Positions 6,746-9,522 of a stretch of DNA of 9,522 bases are shown piece by piece. Every line of letters starts with the position of its first letter. Position 1 is the stretch's first letter. The notes beneath the pieces are model-generated. The model was not told the DNA's origin. It saw nothing but the letters and a program-made list of their open reading frames with translations, and did not search any database. The position numbers and the translations under genes are program-made. This DNA comes from DASYRX01 sp036003845 (GTDB lineage: Bacteria > Gemmatimonadota > Gemmatimonadetes > Gemmatimonadales > Gemmatimonadaceae): NCBI GenBank assembly GCA_036003845.1, contig DASYRX010000179.1, forward strand, positions 1-9,522, read 5' to 3'.

Positions 6746-7189
6746 ATGTTTTCCAAGTCCATTCGCGTCAGACATATCGCTCTTGCAGCCCTAGCCCCGT
6801 TGGTCATGACCGCCGCGGGGAGCCGAGCCCATGCGGGTAGCCGACACTTGGCGCTAGTGAAGTCCGATCCAGCGAACGCGGCCAAACTCGCGAACGCACC
6901 GAAGGCAATCCAGCTCTGGTTTTCGCAAAAGCCCAATCTCAAGCTCACGCGCATCGTGCTCACAAACGCAAAGCACGATACGCTCAAGCTGAAGAGCACC
7001 GTTCTCGCAGACACCTCGGGGAAACGGGTGAGTGCCGCCATAGCGGCTCCGCTCGCGTTGGGTAAGTACGACGTCAGCTGGCGTACGCTGTCGCGTGACG
7101 GTCACGCTGTTGCCGGCAAGTTTTCGTTCACGATCGACAGCGCAGCTGAGACAAAGGCAACAGCGCCCACGTCGCGCAAGCCGCGTTAG
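6746..7189 (+). CDS. copC: CopC-type periplasmic copper-binding protein
   Basis: The product has 147 residues: a signal peptide (about 1-28 or 1-30) followed by one CopC domain. The family features are visible: HLALVKSDPA at 34-43 (the usual start of mature CopC), then LWFSQKP (57-63), LALGKYDVSWRTLSRDGHAV (103-122) and GKFSFTI (124-130). By homology D118 and H120 of the DGH motif are Cu(II) ligands, with the N-terminal His as the third. Here H34 aligns with that His, yet typical cleavage would fall after A28 (leaving H29 first) or A30, so the N-terminal site may differ from classical CopC. CopC carries copper in the periplasm, often with the membrane protein CopD; no CopD gene or fusion is present. 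It is transcribed away from the multicopper oxidase operon. The stop TAG lies in a CGTTAGG motif and a hairpin follows 19 bases later. No clear ribosome-binding site precedes the ATG. Confidence 0.9.
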   Translation: MFSKSIRVRHIALAALAPLVMTAAGSRAHAGSRHLALVKSDPANAAKLANAPKAIQLWFSQKPNLKLTRIVLTNAKHDTLKLKSTVLADTSGKRVSAAIAAPLALGKYDVSWRTLSRDGHAVAGKFSFTIDSAAETKATAPTSRKPR

Positions 7190-7207
7190 GCAGGGCTCGG
7201 GCGCGCG

Positions 7208-7238
7208 CAAAGCCGGCCCCAGTCACGGGCCGGCTTTG
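7208..7238 (+). terminator. Strong hairpin after copC, probable terminator
   Basis: A perfect 12-base-pair stem, CAAAGCCGGCCC (7208-7219) with GGGCCGGCTTTG (7227-7238), encloses a seven-base loop. It lies 18 bases after the copC stop codon. The descending arm ends in CTTTG, but no long T run follows. It is therefore a probable but not textbook Rho-independent terminator, and its near-symmetry could let it work in both directions. Confidence 0.7.
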
Positions 7239-7285
7239 TCAATTCGAGCGGCGGAATGTGACCAACCGTGATGACGCCGAGGTCT

Positions 7286-7315
7286 ACCCTCCAAGGGACC
7301 GTATCACTGGAGGGT
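7286..7315 (+). promoter_or_regulatory. Inverted repeat overlapping a ribosome-binding site
   Basis: ACCCTCCA (7286-7293) is perfectly complementary to TGGAGGGT (7308-7315), with a 14-base spacer. The right arm contains the ribosome-binding site GGAGGG (7309-7314), four bases before the ATG at 7319. In mRNA the hairpin would hide the ribosome-binding site, which suggests translational control. As DNA it could equally be an operator dyad. No known riboswitch class was recognised. Confidence 0.5.
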
Positions 7316-7318
7316 GTC

Positions 7319-8836
7319 ATGTCACGCAGGGTCACGACTCTTCGCACGTTTTTCGTCATTCTGACCTGCGGGGCGGCGCCTAACGTCGCAGCTACGCAAG
7401 TCATTGCCCCGCGCACGGTTCCGGTGCTCATCGGGCAGCAGTTCGACATCCTCCCGTCCGACCGCGCCGGCATGGCCGGCGTCACGATCGCGCTCGACGA
7501 CACGCTGATCGACCCGTTCGTGAATCCAGCCAAAGCGTCGCGCGTGCGCAGCGCATTCTTCTCGATCGCGCCGTTCTTCTACAACTCGTCGAGCACCGAC
7601 GGTGGTGGACGGACCTTCCCTGTGAGTGGAGCCGGGCGCTTCGGGCAGAGCTCGTGGAGCGGCGCGGGACTCTTCGCGCTGCAACAGCTCGATCGCATGG
7701 TGATCGGCTTCGACCAGCCGCTGAGCGAGCGCACCGCGGCGAACCAGTACGTGATGGGGATTCTTTCGCGCCGCGTCGGCGACATCTCGTTAGGCGCGTC
7801 CGCCTACTTTGCCGATCTCGGCGCCGAGGAAGGGATCGACCTCCTGTACTCCGGAAGCGATCGCATTCAGCAGGCGGGACGCGCGGCCGATGTCCGCGTC
7901 GGCATGACAAAGGACTGGGGCGGTCATCGTTCCTTCGAGGCGCTCATCGTGCGCAGCCAGTTCGACATGACGCACGACGTTCATTATCCCGCCGTTACGC
8001 GCTGGCTTCCTCCGAATGGACAGCAGCAGATCGTCGAGCCGGAGCGTCAGGAGCACAACCGCGATCACACCACGACGTGGGGCGCGCACAGCGAGTACTC
8101 GCAGGCGATTGGAACGGAAGGTTGGCGCGTCGGCTGGCTCGCGACGGCGAATCGCCTGTCGCATCCGAAGATTCCAGACTATCGCATCCGCGAAGTGATC
8201 ACCGTGCCGCGCGATCCGGGCCACACGATGGCGTATAACCTCGGCTTCGGTCTGGCGAAGCTGACGCGCTACTCGAGCTTCGGCATGGATGTCATCCTCG
8301 AGCCTATATTCAGCACGACATGGGCCGAAGCGTTAGGCGACACGCTCACGACTAGTGGAGCGACGCTCAAGCGCGGGGCGCACTCCATGGACAACCGCAC
8401 ACGTTTCTCCAATGCGATCCTGCGATTTGGCCTGGGACACGAACTGCCGATCGGCAAAGACTCGAGCGAGCACTTCGGTTTTCAGGTCGGCTTCGGCGTG
8501 CAATCGATCAGCTATCGACTCAAGCAGGCCGATCGCATCGCCGAAACGTCGCGTACGCAGAATGAGCATTGGATGGAGTGGTCGCCGACGTTTGGCTTCA
8601 AGTATCGCGGCAAGGGTTTCGATGCCGGGTATACGTTCACCCTAACGTGTGGCGCAGGGGGCTCGTGCGCGCCGTCGTGCTTTATCGTATGCGGTGGTGA
8701 CGATGTGTCGGTGGCCTCACCGCCGGCGCCGGGCGGCGGAGGCGGGGGCGTCATTGCGTCACCCACAGAGGCGTTGCGATTCGAGGGAGGACGGGTGTCG
8801 ACGCACCGGTTTACGGTGACGATGAAAGTGAGGTAG
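7319..8836 (+). CDS. Unrecognised outer-membrane beta-barrel-type protein with Cys4/Gly-rich insertion
   Basis: The product has 505 residues from the ATG at 7319, chosen because GGAGGG stands four bases before it and MSRR plus a hydrophobic stretch forms a signal peptide (about 1-26). An earlier in-frame ATG at 7268 would place 17 unlikely residues before the signal. From about residue 60 on, alternating short strands rich in aromatic and Gly residues (FFSIAPFFYNSS, VGDISLGASAYFADLG, YNLGFGLAKL, FGFQVGFGVQS) indicate a transmembrane barrel. Near the end, C444, C450, C454 and C458 fall within 15 residues, followed by PPAP and six Gly (472-477), probably a large loop before the last strand (RFTVTMKV). 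The protein ends in Arg, not the usual aromatic residue. I do not recognise the family. It follows copC on the same strand, but the hairpin between them suggests separate transcription. Confidence 0.85.
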   Translation: MSRRVTTLRTFFVILTCGAAPNVAATQVIAPRTVPVLIGQQFDILPSDRAGMAGVTIALDDTLIDPFVNPAKASRVRSAFFSIAPFFYNSSSTDGGGRTFPVSGAGRFGQSSWSGAGLFALQQLDRMVIGFDQPLSERTAANQYVMGILSRRVGDISLGASAYFADLGAEEGIDLLYSGSDRIQQAGRAADVRVGMTKDWGGHRSFEALIVRSQFDMTHDVHYPAVTRWLPPNGQQQIVEPERQEHNRDHTTTWGAHSEYSQAIGTEGWRVGWLATANRLSHPKIPDYRIREVITVPRDPGHTMAYNLGFGLAKLTRYSSFGMDVILEPIFSTTWAEALGDTLTTSGATLKRGAHSMDNRTRFSNAILRFGLGHELPIGKDSSEHFGFQVGFGVQSISYRLKQADRIAETSRTQNEHWMEWSPTFGFKYRGKGFDAGYTFTLTCGAGGSCAPSCFIVCGGDDVSVASPPAPGGGGGGVIASPTEALRFEGGRVSTHRFTVTMKVR

Positions 8837-8864
8837 GTCAGAGGTCAGAGGTCAGAGGTCAGAG
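8837..8864. repeat. Tandem heptamer repeat, GTCAGAG x4
   Basis: Four exact copies of GTCAGAG stand head to tail directly after the TAG stop codon at 8834-8836, with no spacer. The phase starting at the G of the stop codon gives the same array as GGTCAGA. Slipped-strand change in copy number is possible but would not alter the protein. The remaining bases up to the next start at 8981 show no other feature. Confidence 0.95.
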
Positions 8865-8980
8865 CCAGGGGCACGGGTCTGAGGACGGAGCGGGGAGCGT
8901 CAGACTGGTGTAGGAGTTGTTTCCGTGGTTGCGCCGCGTGGCGTAATTTGTCGGACCTCTCACGCCAGCATCTGAACCGT

Positions 8981-9522
8981 ATGCGCGTTCAATTTCGCTC
9001 CGCCGTTTCACTCGTTCTTTTCGCCTCGCCGCTCGCGGCGCAGTCGCGCCAGCTAACCGCCGACGACTACGCACGCGCAGAACGATATCTCGGGAGCAAC
9101 ACGGCACCGCTCGTCAGCGGCACGAACGTGCGGCCGACGTGGCTGGCGGACGGACGCTTCTGGTATCGCACGACAGTGCCTAACGGCACGTCGTTCGTTC
9201 TCGTCGATCCGGTGCGTGGGACACGCGTCTCCGCGTTCGATCAGACGCGGCTCGCCGCGGCGCTGGCGACGGCGTCCGGCACGAAGGTCGACGGCAATCA
9301 GCTGCCGATTCAATCGTTCGAGATTTCCAAGGACAACCGGAAGCTCAACGTCAGCGTACAGACGCGGCGCTGGAATTGCGACCTTCAGCGTTACGCGTGC
9401 ACGGCGGACACAACGGCTGTCGCCGCGCGCGGTACGCCGCCGCCGAATTCGAGCGTGTCGCCGGACGGCAAGTGGGCCGTCTACATCAAGGATTACAACC
9501 TCTGGACGAAGGACCTAACGAG
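8981..9522 (+). CDS. S9 / dipeptidyl peptidase IV-type peptidase, N-terminal part (3' end outside window)
   Basis: The ATG at 8981 opens a frame that runs off the right edge without a stop; 180 residues are visible. Residues 1-20 form a signal peptide with cleavage near SPLAA/QSR. The mature part begins QLTADDYARAERYLG and NVRPTWLADGRFWYRT, followed by FVLVDPVRGTR and SSVSPDGKWAVYIKDYNLW (157-175). These are the opening strands of the DPP-IV N-terminal propeller that gates the active site of exported S9 serine peptidases. The Ser-Asp-His triad lies in the C-terminal hydrolase domain beyond the window, so activity cannot be judged. C133 and C140 could form a disulfide. The enzyme class would trim peptides in the periplasm and shows no evident link with copper. 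No clear ribosome-binding site is visible. Confidence 0.85.
   Translation, partial: MRVQFRSAVSLVLFASPLAAQSRQLTADDYARAERYLGSNTAPLVSGTNVRPTWLADGRFWYRTTVPNGTSFVLVDPVRGTRVSAFDQTRLAAALATASGTKVDGNQLPIQSFEISKDNRKLNVSVQTRRWNCDLQRYACTADTTAVAARGTPPPNSSVSPDGKWAVYIKDYNLWTKDLT

Larger units (their letters stand above)
583..9520. repeat. Dispersed over-represented heptamer CGTTAGG / CCTAACG
   Basis: I counted 21 exact copies. CCTAACG starts at 583, 1229, 2667, 3455, 4681, 5505, 6197, 7379, 8641, 9179 and 9514. CGTTAGG starts at 995, 1362, 1754, 1999, 3864, 4795, 5753, 7184, 7788 and 8331. Five more sites match only the inner six bases (1718, 2418, 4574, 6285, 6357). Base composition alone predicts about one copy. 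Written as CCTAACG, the preceding base is G in 14 of 21. The two orientations are balanced. Inside genes the copies read as Leu-Gly, Pro-Asn or Leu-Thr; three supply stop codons. Confidence 0.85.

Noticed and set aside
6413..6775. 120-codon minus-strand frame starting MSDANGLGKHD
   Set aside because: It overlaps the start of copC in antisense, shows no domain, and lies in the decayed regulator region; no evidence that it is expressed.
7654..8238. 194-codon plus-strand frame
   Set aside because: Arg-rich, low-complexity translation inside the well-supported barrel gene; a typical shadow in high-GC DNA.
9216..9518. 100-codon plus-strand frame
   Set aside because: It overlaps the DPP-IV-type peptidase frame, which has a signal peptide and family motifs; this one is Arg/Ser-rich noise.
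1..9522. CRISPR array, tRNA, rRNA, insertion sequence or phage genes
   Set aside because: No spaced direct repeats, no tRNA-like cloverleaf, no transposase or terminal inverted repeats were found on reading both strands.

Overview
The window is high-GC bacterial DNA. The style of its exported proteins (a DPP-IV-like S9 peptidase start, PQQ-type propeller, several outer-membrane barrels) suggests a soil-type Gemmatimonadota or a relative. That assignment is an inference from protein style; no rRNA or marker gene is present.

Layout, left to right. (1) Positions 1-1233, plus strand: the 3' part of a PQQ-like beta-propeller protein that ends in an alpha/beta domain. (2) Positions 1364-6049, minus strand, read right to left: four genes that look like one operon. 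They encode an exported DUF1259 protein (5156-6049), a small exported Cys/His-rich protein (4723-5100), an outer-membrane barrel protein with a Met/His tail (3241-4629), and a membrane protein fusing a DUF4396 domain to a two-domain multicopper oxidase (1364-3244). The last gene starts inside the stop codon of the barrel gene (GTGA overlap). (3) Positions 6136-about 6730: the decayed remains of an AraC-type regulator, of which only the second helix-turn-helix is clearly readable. (4) Positions 6746-7189, plus strand: a CopC-type periplasmic copper-binding protein followed by a strong hairpin. (5) Positions 7319-8836, plus strand: an unrecognised outer-membrane-type protein whose ribosome-binding site lies in an inverted repeat. 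(6) Positions 8837-8864: a 7-base tandem repeat. (7) Position 8981 to the right edge: the start of an S9/DPP-IV family peptidase.

Functionally, the centre reads as a periplasmic and outer-membrane copper-handling locus. CopC binds copper in the periplasm. The membrane-tethered multicopper oxidase could oxidise Cu(I) or organic substrates. The barrel with a Met/His tail could act like CopB at the outer membrane, and the small Cys/His protein could be a metal sponge or chaperone. DUF1259 is of unknown function. No copper-exporting P-type ATPase, CopD or intact regulator is visible.

The most striking signal not explained by genes is the 7-mer CGTTAGG (CCTAACG on the other strand). It occurs 21 times on the two strands combined, about one per 450 bases, against roughly one expected from base composition. 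It lies inside genes, between genes, and over three stop codons.
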